DNA of 64,000 bases, taken from contig JAHDVF020000438.1 in NCBI GenBank assembly GCA_022606425.2, positions 306,001-370,000 of the forward strand. Reading direction: 5' to 3'. The notes beneath the pieces were generated by a model. That model made no database searches, was not told where the DNA came from, and was given only the letters and a program-made list of their open reading frames with translations. This document shows, in pieces, positions 52,655 to 62,819 of this stretch. How positions within the stretch are numbered: position 1 is the first letter of the stretch; each line of letters opens with the position of its first letter. This DNA is from Lepidostoma basale (Eukaryota > Arthropoda > Insecta > Trichoptera > Lepidostomatidae). The position numbers and the translations under genes are program-made.

Positions 52655-53430
52655 AGCAATTTCAATTTCAATTTCAATTTCAATTTATTCAAAAAATTAT
52701 GAACATTACAGAATAACACATCCAAATCGTTTATAATCACAAAAATAAAATTAACAATTTAAAAAAACATATTTACAAATAATATAACAAGAAAACAAAT
52801 GAGAGTAAGTCAGAAAAAAGAAAAACAGAAGACAATTTAAAAAAAATATTCGAGAACAGTTTGGTAAAGATTTACATTTTTGAAATAAGTAGAGAAGCAA
52901 ATAGTAATTTAATACATAAGAGATAGATGCTTTCTGAGGGTAGCCTCACTATCGTGAAAAATGTCCACATCCGAAGAGATGCGGTTTAATAGGATTATTG
53001 CCCTGCCCACGGGCATTACCTTAGGTAGATTGGTTCTACACAGTGGCAGGTGAAATAATCTATGTTGCCTTTGTCGCAGATAATTGTCGGGGACAAACTA
53101 AGTCAAGTCATTCTCAAGCAGCCTCGGGCGATATGCTTGCGAAGTGCTTGACTTTCATCTACACATCAAACATGAGCCATACTGAGCCCGTGAAGCCATG
53201 TTTTCCATGTTGCGAACGCGCGAGGTATTTGCATGTATTTTTTCTGAGTGAACCTCCAATATAGCCATTTGATCAACGAATTGTACCGACACCCAGATTG
53301 ATCGCTTGAGGCACGTTCGTGCGCGACATCGGCTAAGTAGCATCGTGAGGCAAACGCGTCTCCACATTGAGAGGTTGCCTCGGGAGTCATAGAACACGAG
53401 GCAGCTCCGCAACTTGGATACTGGGCCTAA
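52655..53430 (-). pseudogene. CR1/jockey-type LINE 3' end
   Basis: Plus strand starts with CAATTTCAATTTCAATTTC repeats (complement of an AAATTG-type tail). Minus frames: FVPDNYLRQRQHRLFHLPLC, RTNLPKVMPVGRAIILLNRI, SSDVDIFHDSEATLRKHLS. Upstream, degraded ...VRNMENMASRAQYGSCLMC. Same domain as 9402, 54845 and 58480. Confidence 0.85.
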
Positions 53431-54420
53431 TGATTCTATTATTTTGTGAACTGAATAATTTAAATGTTTTTTCATATAAAGCATACTTTTCATTATATGG
53501 AGCAATGTTATTTCAATTACAAAGTTTAAGTCAAACCATGCATGAAGGGCTGAAAATTGCTATAAACTTAAGCGAAACATCTTAATTGAAAATGTGACGC
53601 AAACTCGCTCGACATCGGTTTAATTAAAACTCGATAATGATACATTTCGCATTCTTGCTGATGAGTTCAATGTATCTCCAAACCATTTAAAAAGTTTACC
53701 CCATTAATCATTGTACAATACTAGCTCCATTAATTATGAATATCGAAAGTTAAGCAAGTCAATTCAGGCTCTAGGGTGGGTAATATTGCAAGTATTTTTT
53801 GTTTCGTTTCAAGATTGTTTTGTTTTCACTTACCACTTGTTAATGTCTACGGAATTTTGGATTTATTATTTTGTTGAATAAATCTTTATACCATTACAGT
53901 AAAATCCAAATCTATACAAAAATTGAAAGAAAAAAAATACCATCAAAGGATTTACGAGTATCTGTAATATTATATATTATATAAATAGAATCATGTGAAT
54001 TACACATCGCTCCTCATCCAGAAAAACCTGATCTCCTGATCCAAAGGATGTGGCTTTGAACCGGAATAATGAACAAACGACTAGCTTAGTTACAAGATTC
54101 ATTAAACGATAAAAATACTTGTGATCATAATGTGGATTTTTTGTGGTATATAAACGATATTTCAGTAAAATCATTTGATTATCTTAAAAAAATTTAAAGA
54201 ATACAAAATGTCACCTATTTCGCTTATTATTAATTGAATATTTGCGGTGTAGTATTCTTAAAGGTGGAAAGTAATTTTAACTTTCGATAATATTTACGCG
54301 AAAAGTGTGTAACTGAAATGGGATAATGGAAGATTCTAAACGTTTTATTACATACGACATCCGCCTTCGGCATCTTTGCAGTCAGACACGTAGGACACTT
54401 ACGGAAGAACAATAATTGAA
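53431..54420. other. AT-rich intron sequence, no gene seen
   Basis: No family match; 54340-54420 is slightly GC-richer. Confidence 0.5.
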
Positions 54421-54745
54421 TGTGCCCGCTGAAGGGATTAATGAAATGATCCCGTTAACAGGAGACGACAAGCGCGCCCCTAGCGGCCCGCCCATAAAGC
54501 CCCCATTTTAAAACAATTCGAATTATCATTCCGGTGACGTTTCCATAAGCAGTACACTCGAGGAATATGAGATACGTGCCCGCCCGGCGGAATGTATCCA
54601 CAAAGTACCGACTTTCCCGCCGCGCGCTTCTCTAACATTTCCCAACTTAAATGCGTAAAAGTTTCCTAGAATCTCGTTCCGTTCGTGATTCCCGCTCCAC
54701 GCACTACACGAGAGGGCCGCCGTTGCTTGCTATCATTCGTGTTTA
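54421..54745. other. GC-rich candidate conserved block
   Basis: 'GCGCGCCCCTAGCGGCCC', 'TCCGGTGACGTTTCCATAAG', 'GTGCCCGCCCGGCGGAATG', 'CCCGCCGCGCGCTTCTC'. One of the most GC-rich stretches. No exon signal with TMTC similarity on either strand. Confidence 0.4.
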
Positions 54746-54780
54746 GACTATAATTGTATATTTTATTCATTACTATTATT

Positions 54781-54817
54781 ATTATTTTGTTGAATAGCTC
54801 TTTACATCATTACGAAT
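54781..54817 (-). repeat. SINE tail fragment
   Basis: The reverse complement GTAATGATGTAAAGAGC then TATTCAACAAAATAAT matches the end of the SINE at 32685-33095. Confidence 0.65.
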
Positions 54818-54844
54818 GACTTGACTTTGTTTGTCCCTGACAGT

Positions 54845-55015
54845 TATAACATAGATTATTTCACCTGCCACTGTGTAGAACCAATCTACCTAAGATAATG
54901 CCCATGGGCAGGGCAATAACTCGTCTAAACCGCATCTCTTCGGATGTGGAAATTTTTCACGATAGTGAGGCGACCCTTAGAAAGTATCCATATCATATTA
55001 GATATTAAATTTGCA
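54845..55015 (+). pseudogene. CR1/jockey-type LINE C-terminal fragment
   Basis: HRLFHLPLCRTNLPKIMPMG, RAITRLNRISSDVEIFHDSE, ATLRKYPYHI, then stop and a T-rich 3' region. Mirror image of 52655-53430, 1.9 kb away. Confidence 0.83.
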
Positions 55016-55130
55016 TTCTCTTTTCTTGTTTTTCTAATTGAACTGTTTTTCTTACTTTATTGATTCTTTTAACTTTTTTGTTGAAATATTTTTTTTATAA
55101 TTTTCAATTGTCTTATGTTTTTTCTTACTA
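55016..55130 (+). repeat. 3' untranslated part of the LINE at 54845
   Basis: T-rich; ends with 'GTCTTATGTTTTTTCTTAC', a word that recurs at 55427 after the nested insertion. Confidence 0.5.
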
Positions 55131-55425
55131 CGTTGTTTTTCTTCTTCAAATTCTTCTTTTTTTTCCTTTTTGTAGACCTATGTGGTCTGTTCTCCAGAGT
55201 GTTGCTCCTCCTGTGAGGTAGACTCCCAGCTGTCCTTCCATCTTTTAGGAGGTCTTCCACGAGGACGAGTCCCATGAGGCTGATTATGTAATGCAATATA
55301 GGGGAGTTTGGTGGTGTCCATTCTTTGAACATGTCCGCACCAGTGACTTTTTTGCTGTCCTCTCCATCTTATAATATTCTCATTGTTTTTGTTTATTTTT
55401 TAATTTTTAAAAATTGTTTTAATTT
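55131..55425 (-). pseudogene. LINE fragment nested in the plus-strand LINE tail
   Basis: Minus strand: HWCGHVQRMDTTKLPYIALH, NQPHGTRPRGRPPKRWKDSW, ESTSQEEQHSGEQTT-stop, followed by AAAAAGGAAAAAAAAGAAG. The GTRPRGRPPKRWxDxW signature is a jockey/RTE-type end. Flanked by similar 20-bp words at 55111 and 55427. Confidence 0.75.
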
Positions 55426-55535
55426 CTTATGTTTTTTCTCTTACTAAATCTTATTCTGTAATTATAAACGAATTGGAAATTGTAATGTCTGCAATGTTCA
55501 TATATATTTTTTAATAATTTGAATTAACTAATGAG
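55426..55535 (+). repeat. LINE 3' terminus
   Basis: 'CTGTAATTATAAACGAATTG', 'GAAATTGTAATGTCTGCAAT', '...TTTGAATTAACTAATG'. Same end as 60890-60962 and 10130-10205, completing the element begun at 54845. Confidence 0.65.
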
Positions 55536-55594
55536 ATTTAATTACAGCGCAAAAAATCGATGTAAAGGGTATATAGCTAATATGTGTATAATAT

Positions 55595-55645
55595 TAATTC
55601 TCATGACATGCGGTAGGTGGCTGCTCTATCGCCATTTTATTGTAT
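55595..55645 (-). repeat. SINE body fragment
   Basis: The reverse complement contains AAAATGGCGATAGAGCAGCC and ACCGCATGTCATGAGAATT, matching the middle of the SINE. Confidence 0.6.
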
Positions 55646-55914
55646 TTAAGTATACACCGAAGCATATAAGTAGATTAAGAGTAGAAGTTAGTAATTCGTC
55701 TCTTAATAGTGCCGTGCCCGCTCCTCCCGGCGTTGGCGATCACAGCGGTGAATGTTTTCTCACCACAGTGATTTCCTGGAAAGTGTTACTGGAGTGAGTA
55801 CTGGTAAACGATTTTATTAGAACATGTGTTTATGTATTATACTTGTGTTCTATTTTAAGTTAAAAAACAATAACATACTTATTATTTTTAAATAACCGCC
55901 GTTGCAGGGTGGCA
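55646..55914. other. Unclassified block
   Basis: 'GTGCCCGCTCCTCCCGGCG' and 'ATCACAGCGGTGAATG' form a small GC-rich island; no known family. Confidence 0.35.
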
Positions 55915-56035
55915 ATAGCTATGACTGTCAGATGACAGTGTGATTGTCACACTGTCCTTGGTTTGGTGAAGAATTCATGTGGATAATAAAATTGCGATAG
56001 ATTACTACCTATCACATGTCATCAGAAACGATAGC
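55915..56035 (+). repeat. SINE body fragment
   Basis: 'CAGTGTGATTGTCACACTGT', 'TTGGTTTGGTGAAGAATTCA', 'CCTATCACATGTCATCAGAA'. The tRNA-like head is degraded and the tail is missing. Confidence 0.75.
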
Positions 56036-57055
56036 TATGTATAAAGTTGTATACAATGATTATTTTCAAATAATCTCCTGAATATTCAGGAAATCACAAC
56101 ATTTAAAGCTAAATTGGCATCTCAATAACTAGTGAAAAATATTCACTTTGCTGCAAACAATCCCCTGGATTGAAACTAGCAAAGAAGAAGAAAATACTTT
56201 AAAGCTCAAAAACGTACAAAAAGCGTTCGAAATTGTCCTATGTGATGTTGTTATAAAACAATACATAATCGCTTTGTTAAGTCCACAAACAGCTTAAGCC
56301 CGGGTCGAGATATAAAACTTTTGTATTTTGTGGCGTCTTGGTAAACGCATGGCCCGGCCGTACTTGAACGATGTCGTTTTGAATACGCCCAGATAGTCGT
56401 AAAGTATTCTCCGGATCAGAGTGTTAGCCGGAGGTTACAATAACACACTTTACGGATGCTGTCCTCTCGTGAAATTTACGAGAATTTACTTTATATTTAT
56501 GACCGGAAAAATATTTTTGTTCAGAGAAAGAACCAATAAGGGTTATCTAGAGTAAAACTTACCAACACAATTTTTTTGGCTAATATTGATTTAGTGTTTA
56601 TTCAAACGTTGTATTATAATTAAAACGTACGAAATTATCTATTCTTTAACATTTTTTAACTGTGCACTTTTACAAATTATCACGATATACGAACGTTTCG
56701 GAACAGACAAGTCTACATGTTCATTACATGATGTGACATGTTCCATATTGCTAGGGTATTATCCAATGTTTGTATATTACCGTATATGTTTTGACATTTT
56801 TGACATTTTAAACAAAATTAAATCATGACAAACATAAAAGTTAACAGTGTGATGTTTAATATTTTTGATACATAACATATTTGAACTACATTAATGGTTA
56901 TTTTTATCGAAAAGTTTAAAAGTATTAATCCTTCATCATTTTATTTGGTGTTTTCCGTTGATTCGTTTTTCTAAAGATTAAAACCAAGTTTAGTATTTAA
57001 CCAACTAATATTCGCTTGTTTTTTTTATAAATATTGTAAATACAACACAAACGTT
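56036..57055. other. Intron sequence with a GC-richer part
   Basis: 56290-56480 ('GGCCCGGCCGTACTTGAACG') is non-repetitive and unexplained. 56700-56770 holds a diverged family D copy ('TGACATGTTCCATATTGCTA'). Confidence 0.45.
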
Positions 57056-57059
57056 AAAA

Positions 57060-57260
57060 ATAAAATTAATATCAGACATGTTTCGGACAACCAGTCCATC
57101 TTCAGTGATACATATTTAAAATATTATAAAATTGTTTACAAATATGATAAATTCTAACAGATGTTATAAGAATTTATTTTATTTATAAAGATTTATAATA
57201 TGTATCACTGAAGAACGACTGGTTGTCCGAAACATGTCTGATATGTAATTTTAATTTTTA
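57060..57260. repeat. Inverted pair of hammerhead-like arms, best-preserved motif
   Basis: Minus motif 57071-57109: ATCA, CTGAAGA, T, GGAC-TGGTT-GTCC, GAAAC, AT, GTC, TGAT. All expected parts are present and stem I (ATCA/TGAT) and stem II pair. Plus motif 57204-57242 has the same parts but a C-C mismatch closing stem II (CGAC...GTCC). Outer arms: 'ACAACACAAACGTTAAAAAT' and 'TTTTTAACGTAAGTGTTGT'. Confidence 0.82.
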
Positions 57261-58145
57261 ACGTAAGTGTTGTTATATACAAAGTATGTAAAAAAGAAAA
57301 AAGCCAAAACATAAAGCATCTACAACACAAAGTATGGCGAACATAGAAGAAAAGTAATACTCAAATCGTAATTAACTAAATTGCCAAATATGAGGTTACA
57401 ATATTTTAAAAGAATATAATAGTATTCCTGATTTACCTTCACCATACATCATAACACCATTTTATTGTTGATCGATAAATAATAAATGGAAAAAGAGTTG
57501 TGGTGAAAATTTATCTGTAGTCATGTACCTTTAAATGTAAAAAAATGTCTTCCCCAAATAACATCTGCAGCACTAAAATACGTCGCTTTTATGTCCTACG
57601 TAGGTACAAATGAACACTCCAATCTAGGGTCGCGAAATAAAACATGTTTAATTCTGTTTACAGTGCTTCACACAATGAAAAAAAATATAAACATAGGTAC
57701 GTAAAATCGTGTTTTCTCGTTTTACTCCCAATGAGATCCCGCCCGGAGTTACACGAAGAGCAATGGAACCTTTTCGGTAAAAGCTTTCGGTGAAATACTT
57801 CTACACGGCGGTACCGACTATCCACCACTACAGCCTGTTAAAATATGCAAGTCTCCTGCTGACCGCGTGAACGTGAGCTTTAGGCCAGAGCTTTCACCCC
57901 GTGGAGCTTTGTTTGGGGTAATTGGCGAAAAAATTGCGCCAGCCGACGGATGCGCTTAGATTACTAATGGTTAATTCTTCTTCAAGATTTCAATTTCCCT
58001 ATTAGGTTTAAAAAAGAAATATAAAATTATTTACCAAATCTCAAATATTTATGAATGTCCAATTTTTATAAATTATGGATCTATCGTTTTTGTGTAAGAT
58101 TTGTAAAAAAAATACCTGTATTTGTGACTAAGTCGGAATCTAGGA
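57261..58145. other. Intron sequence; 57715-57965 candidate conserved block
   Basis: 'CAATGAGATCCCGCCCGGAG', 'CACGGCGGTACCGACTATCC' and 'GCGCCAGCCGACGGATGCGC' lie in a non-repetitive, non-coding stretch. Otherwise AT-rich. Confidence 0.4.
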
Positions 58146-58149
58146 GCGA

Positions 58150-58460
58150 GTAAAATACAAATTTTGTCTCACAGGTTTAAAGCTCGATACCAGAGAGCCC
58201 CAGCGTATATTTCAGACCTATGCGTGACCCCCATGCCAACGGAAAGGCAACGTTCACTCCGATTAATGGAAACAAATGCAAAGATTGTTGCGATTCTGAT
58301 CAGAGCTAATAATGCAAGTTTTTAGGATCGTGTTTCAACGTTGGATATCCGTTGGTATGGAATAGTCTCCCTGTTAATATTAAACAGTAGGATAGCCAAG
58401 CCAAATTTAAAAGGCTACAGATGACTGCATTGTTCATTAAATAAACAGGTAAAACATAAT
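58150..58460 (+). pseudogene. LINE C-terminal fragment (CR1-like)
   Basis: HRFKARYQRAPAYISDLCVT, PMPTERQRSLRLMETNAKIV, then (shifted) DRVFQRWISVGMEYSP-like and QAKFKRLQMTALFI. The APxYI(S/C)xL...R(S/T)LR...F...WNSLPxxIR...FKxxL order is the classical end of CR1/jockey-type reverse transcriptase proteins. Confidence 0.68.
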
Positions 58461-58479
58461 AAATATATAATACCAGGAA

Positions 58480-59105
58480 CGCTTGAGAGATGGTTTGATA
58501 TTAGGAATACAAGATACTCGCCAAAGTCAAGAGTATTTGTCATCTGAACGTACTTTCACGAATATGAAAGACGTCTATCTCCGAAGCGATCATGTTCATC
58601 AGTTTGATTGCTCTCCGTTCCAGCATCACCAGAGGCAGATTGGTTATGCATGCTAGGAGATAAAACAGTCTGTGCTGACGCTGTCGAAGATAACCATCCG
58701 GAACATAAAGATAGATAGCCTCCAAGACAGAATTCTCAAAGAATCCCCTGATAAGTCCTTATCTGTAAACCATTGATCCCCAGCATGCCCAAGAGGAATG
58801 CAGTAGGATAAAGCCAAGGATAGCTACCAAACTCGCTCATGTAAAGATATCTCAGAAATCTTTTCTGAACCCTTAATATGAGTGTGTATCTCGCTTCGTG
58901 GGGACTCGATATCACCGAACCACATTCGAGCCGGCTCCGGACCAATGAGTTATACAAAATCCGCGAAACATAGGGATTCTTGAAAAGTCTACTATTTCGG
59001 AGAATAAATCCCATCATTTTCAGTGCAACTCCACATATCCTCTCGATGTGAGTATGGAAAGTCAGCCTACTCAGGTAATCGATTTGAGTCCACGGCGTAC
59101 TAAGA
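58480..59105 (-). pseudogene. LINE reverse transcriptase C-terminal region (CR1/jockey-type)
   Basis: Minus strand: MMGFILRNSRLFKNPYVSRI, LYNSLVRSRLECGSVISSPH, ...LILRVQKRFLRYLYMSEFGS, then YVPDGYLRQRQHRLFYLLAC and LERRAIKLMNMIASEIDVF. It carries the (L/Y)-x-x-L-V-R-S-x-L-E-(C/Y)-(G/A)-S-x-x-(W/S) signature downstream of the reverse transcriptase thumb. It lies head-to-tail against the plus fragment before it. Confidence 0.88.
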
Positions 59106-59109
59106 AATA

Positions 59110-59535
59110 AATCATCATCTTCTTCTTCTTCTTCCTCAGCCTATTCCCGTCCACTCCTGGACAAAGGCCTCCTCCATTCGCTTCCTTGTCACTCTGTCCT
59201 ATGTAAACTGCATCCTGGTTCTTCCGACGTGTCTGTTCAGATCATCCTTCCACCGTAGTTGCGCCCTGCACTTCTCTTAGCCGTCCACGGTCTCCAAGTC
59301 AACAGTCTTCCAGTCCACTTTTCATCATTTCAACGTGAGAGTTTAGAGTCGCCGTTTACCGTTTAGAGTCGCCACCCGGTGGATGATGTCAGTGACCTTT
59401 GTTTTTTCTCTTAGGCTTATTCCTAATATGGCTCTTTCCATGGCTCCATGACAGTTTCAAGACCATAAGTACCTACTGGCAGAACGCAGGCTTCATAGAC
59501 TTTTCGTTTCAGGTTGATCGGTATTTTCCGGTTTT
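59110..59535 (-). pseudogene. RTE-like LINE C-terminal fragment
   Basis: Plus strand starts CATCATCTTCTTCTTCTTC then CTCAGCCTATTCCCGTCCAC. The minus strand gives EEAFVQEWTGIG-type, RTRMQFT.DRVTRKRMEE, RNYGGRM and further upstream VYEACVLPVGTYGLETV. Same family as 45895-46390. Confidence 0.8.
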
Positions 59536-59536
59536 T

Positions 59537-59965
59537 AAGGATGTAAAAATGAGATCTCTTAGACGAATGTGTGGATACTCTGTGTATGAGTGTCGAATGA
59601 AAATATAAAAAGTGAATGCGGTGCAAATGATGGTGTTATGAAAAAAATAATGAAAGGATCATTAAGATGGTTTGGACATATGGAAAGAATGAATGAAGAA
59701 ATAATGGTAAAAAAATTATATGTTAACGATGTAAATGGAACCAGAAATAGAGGAAGACTGAGGAAAACGTGGCACGATCAAATAAATCAAATATTGAATG
59801 TCGGCCATGTGAGGATTCAGAGAAATCGACGCGCGTGCATGACACGATGTATGAATGTTGAGGAAGTGAGAGAAATATATCAGGAAAGAAAGGTGTGGCA
59901 GTCCATTCTTTCTGCCTACCCCTTCGGGGAGACGGCGTGATGGTTAGTTAGTTAGTTAGTTTTTA
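59537..59965 (+). pseudogene. LINE family A 3' end, well preserved
   Basis: VKMRSLRRMCGYSVYE..., then 116 open codons: KIMKGSLRWFGHMERMNEEI, MVKKLYVNDVNGTRNRGRLR, KTWHDQINQILNVGHVRIQR, NRRACMTRCMNVEEVREIYQ, ERKVWQSILSAYPFGETA, GTGATGG and TTAGTTAGTTAGTTAG. It begins inside the RTE-like fragment at 59535. Confidence 0.9.
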
Positions 59966-60679
59966 AGAATGTAACTCATGTTCCATGAAACAAATCATCA
60001 TAACATAAATAAATAAATGTATATGTGACGTAATGACACCCGCAAGAAATGTTTCACATAATATAGAAACCAATAGAATGGTGACAATTGCCACTTCACG
60101 GTTGACTTGGTATAAATAAACCAAAATTATTCGTTACGCGAACATTCCACTCAAAGTGACTATAACAATGGATGTGGCGATTTCAATTGTAAATAAAATT
60201 ACCGGCATGTAACCAGGAATTATTGTTGAGTTTCACGAAGTAAACAATGGGTAGAGATCTATACTCTGCCGATATAATGCGCTGGTATTGTGTTTGCTCA
60301 CCATACATAAATGGCACATTAATTGCCCCTAAGCTAGGTTGAGTTGGACGCTCGCCTAATATCCCGTACTATAAAGGCAGTGGCGTGCTATGATTTCTGA
60401 GGCCTATAAAGGAAGAATCCGTATAAAGATAAATATGATTTTCCAAGAACAAAAACGACACGAAAATGAGTAAGATTTAACTGTTTCTTGACATATTAAA
60501 TAAGATTCTCAAGAAGTAGACACTTATTAATGCAGAAGGATAATTATTTTATATTTATATATTATATGTTTTATTATCGTATCAAATTAACAACAATAAT
60601 ACATTATTTAAATTGTCCATTGTTTTGGCAGGAACACTATGATACTTCAACATTATTACTGTTAAAATTAAAAACACTA
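59966..60679. other. Intron sequence, no gene seen
   Basis: 60090-60420 is moderately balanced and non-repetitive; nothing recognised. Confidence 0.5.
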
Positions 60680-60795
60680 TTATAATATCACAATTTCTTT
60701 TTATTTACTGAGAGTGTCGCGACAGCTGTTTCGCTAACCGATGTTGGCATCATCAGGAGTTTCAATAAACTTTTTTTGAATCATCTGATGATATA
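60680..60795 (-). repeat. Single arm with a canonical-core hammerhead-like motif
   Basis: Minus motif 60721-60756: CTGATGA, T, GCCAAC-ATCG-GTTAGC, GAAAC, AGCT, GTC. The core residues are exactly the hammerhead consensus; stem II has one C-A mismatch. A complementary stem I is not obvious. It ends in AT-rich 'AAGAAATTGTGATATTATAA'. Confidence 0.7.
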
Positions 60796-60889
60796 ATTGA
60801 TGATTGTCTTCTATTTGTTTTCTTATTACATTATTTGTATTTTTATTATTTTTATTTTTTAATTGTTATTATAATTTAGTATATTGTGA

Positions 60890-60962
60890 TTATGAACGAA
60901 TCGGAATTGATATTTTTCTGTAATGTTTATTTATTTTTTTGAATAAATTGAATTGAATTGAA
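60890..60962 (+). repeat. CR1/jockey-type LINE 3' terminus
   Basis: 'GATTATGAACGAATCGGAAT', 'TTTCTGTAATGTTTATTTAT', then (GAATT)n-like 'ATTGAATTGAATTGAAAAT'. Matches 55440-55535 and the complement of 52655-52740. Confidence 0.7.
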
Positions 60963-61085
60963 AATAGACCGGGTCCCACCAGACACCACCCAGGATGGAT
61001 AGTCTGTAGAGGCCACACGAGAAGAGCCGATCTCGAGTAAATGGGACATAGTCTAGGAAGTAGAAGCAGAATAATGAATTATTAT
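60963..61085 (+). pseudogene. LINE C-terminal fragment
   Basis: RPGPTRHHPGWIVCRGHTRRADLE-stop-MGHSLGSRSR, followed by the AT-rich end. Matches the DR-x-x-W-R-x-x-(T/I)-R-R-A-D-(P/L) end of another non-LTR family. Confidence 0.55.
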
Positions 61086-61915
61086 TTTATTTACTAAAAA
61101 TTTATGTAATATATTTTTAAAGTTTTGTAACTTCTTACAACTTTTGTAACTGTTTTGGAATATTAAATAACATTAAGAAGCGTGTAAACGTTTGGAATGA
61201 ATTTGCCGAAATGAAGCAAACGCCACTGCGTGTCATCTGTACAGGGTACGTACCTAACCCCGCGTATAGGATACCGATAAATCCTTGTTTTATGAAGCCG
61301 ATATCCCCGGAGATTATTAGACTTTTGTTCGTTTGGCAAGTAATGTCTGGGAGAAATTATGAAATAACTGGCTTTCGTGGAAAAACACTCCAAGGAATAA
61401 TACGGGGGAGCGAAACGAATTTTGAAAAAGGTTATTTAACTTTTATTCCCAAACACACTTCACGAAAATAAAATATCAAGTCAGGGGAGACTCTTTAAAT
61501 AGCTTTGTCTTGTTTCTTTGCGTCATTGAGGCGAAATTATATCATACTTTTGTCTTTACCCGAGACGAACTTGATAAAATTATAATAACTTCACTGTTCT
61601 TTCTTTAGGTAATCTTGAAACAAAATACTATATAAAGCATAACGATGAAATATAATAGTTACCCTTCGCAATCCGTTGCCCCTGCATAGGCGACATATTA
61701 TATTACCATAAATACTAATAAATTGAAAGTAGCAATAGTAGTGACAATAGGATTTTGATATGGATTATTATTATTTAATATTATTTATTAGTTCTTACTG
61801 TTAAAAAATAATTGTTAGTACCTACTTATAACAAATTGCACAGGTTAATTTTTAAATTTGAATTAATATGTCGAATTTTAAATGCGTTTTTTATAAGTCT
61901 TTCCTTGTTTAGTTT
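61086..61915. other. Intron sequence; 61165-61480 candidate conserved block
   Basis: 61200-61420 is balanced in composition and open on the plus strand for 86 codons (MKQTPLRVICTGYVPNPAYR...), but I recognise no family and no splice context. It could be a conserved non-coding element. Confidence 0.35.
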
Positions 61916-61919
61916 TGAT

Positions 61920-62060
61920 TATATTTTTACACCTGAAGATGGAGGTATCCTCCGAAACATGTCGTGTTTTTTAATATTTTTATTTATTAAATAGTGGATT
62001 AAACTACGTTTTTAATTTTCTAAGTATATAACTATGGAATTGCACAGTGTTAATGCCTTA
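61920..62060 (+). repeat. Single arm with complete hammerhead-like motif
   Basis: 61929-61967: ACAC, CTGAAGA, T, GGAGG-TAT-CCTCC, GAAAC, AT, GTC, GTGT. Stem I and stem II pair perfectly. The downstream flank 'AATAGTGGATTAAACTACGT' and 'GGAATTGCACAGTGTTAATG' is shared with the copies at 25781, 31926 and 62600. Confidence 0.85.
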
Positions 62061-62815
62061 GCGTTGAATAAGTTTTTCATTTGCGACGTATTAAGCTTCT
62101 CAATAACTCTGAAGGCAGCGATGTAATTATTACGTTTTCATTCAAAATATCGTAGTAATCCATTTATTATTTTTTCACTATTCTTTTATCTACCAGGCAT
62201 TTAGTTTTTAAATCGGAGTTCAATATTCTCATCTAATATTATGTACCATATATCTCGTCTCAAATTCTCATTTCTTTTGTATTTATTGTACCTCAAACAC
62301 TATCAACATCTATGAATTATCTATATTATACTGAGATTGAACTGTAGTGTTATGAAAATAATACGTTCCCTTTTTCAAAATTGTTCTTCATGTGTTTTGT
62401 GAAAGTATGGGTTAATAATTTAATATGTCAGATTCATTTCTTCCAATCTTGTGCATGTCATTTATCCAGCTGAGTGAGCTGATGAGGCAACCAGAACCAC
62501 GGAGAGAATCTTGCCTTTCAATTTAAGAACATTTTTTGATCATCGTTCGTCGATCCTTCCGAAGAGATTTGGCACACTCTCATTTCAAGTATTACGTTAT
62601 GGAATTCCACAGGGTCAACTCCTTAAGTTTATCAAATAATGAATAGTATGTTGACATGTTTAAGTTTTCTTTAAAACTAAATAATAAATTTTAGTTTTTA
62701 TCATTGTTTTTATTCAATCAAATGTTTTCTTAAAAAAAAGAAGTCACTGCGGTAGAGACTTATGTGAAACACTTATTCCTTCATAATTTATGTCTACAAT
62801 TGTACTTCGTCTTAA
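62061..62815. other. AT-rich intron sequence, no gene seen
   Basis: 62595-62640 holds the conserved flank 'GGAATTCCACAGGGTCAAC' of the hammerhead family without the motif. Confidence 0.5.
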
Positions 62816-62819
62816 GATT

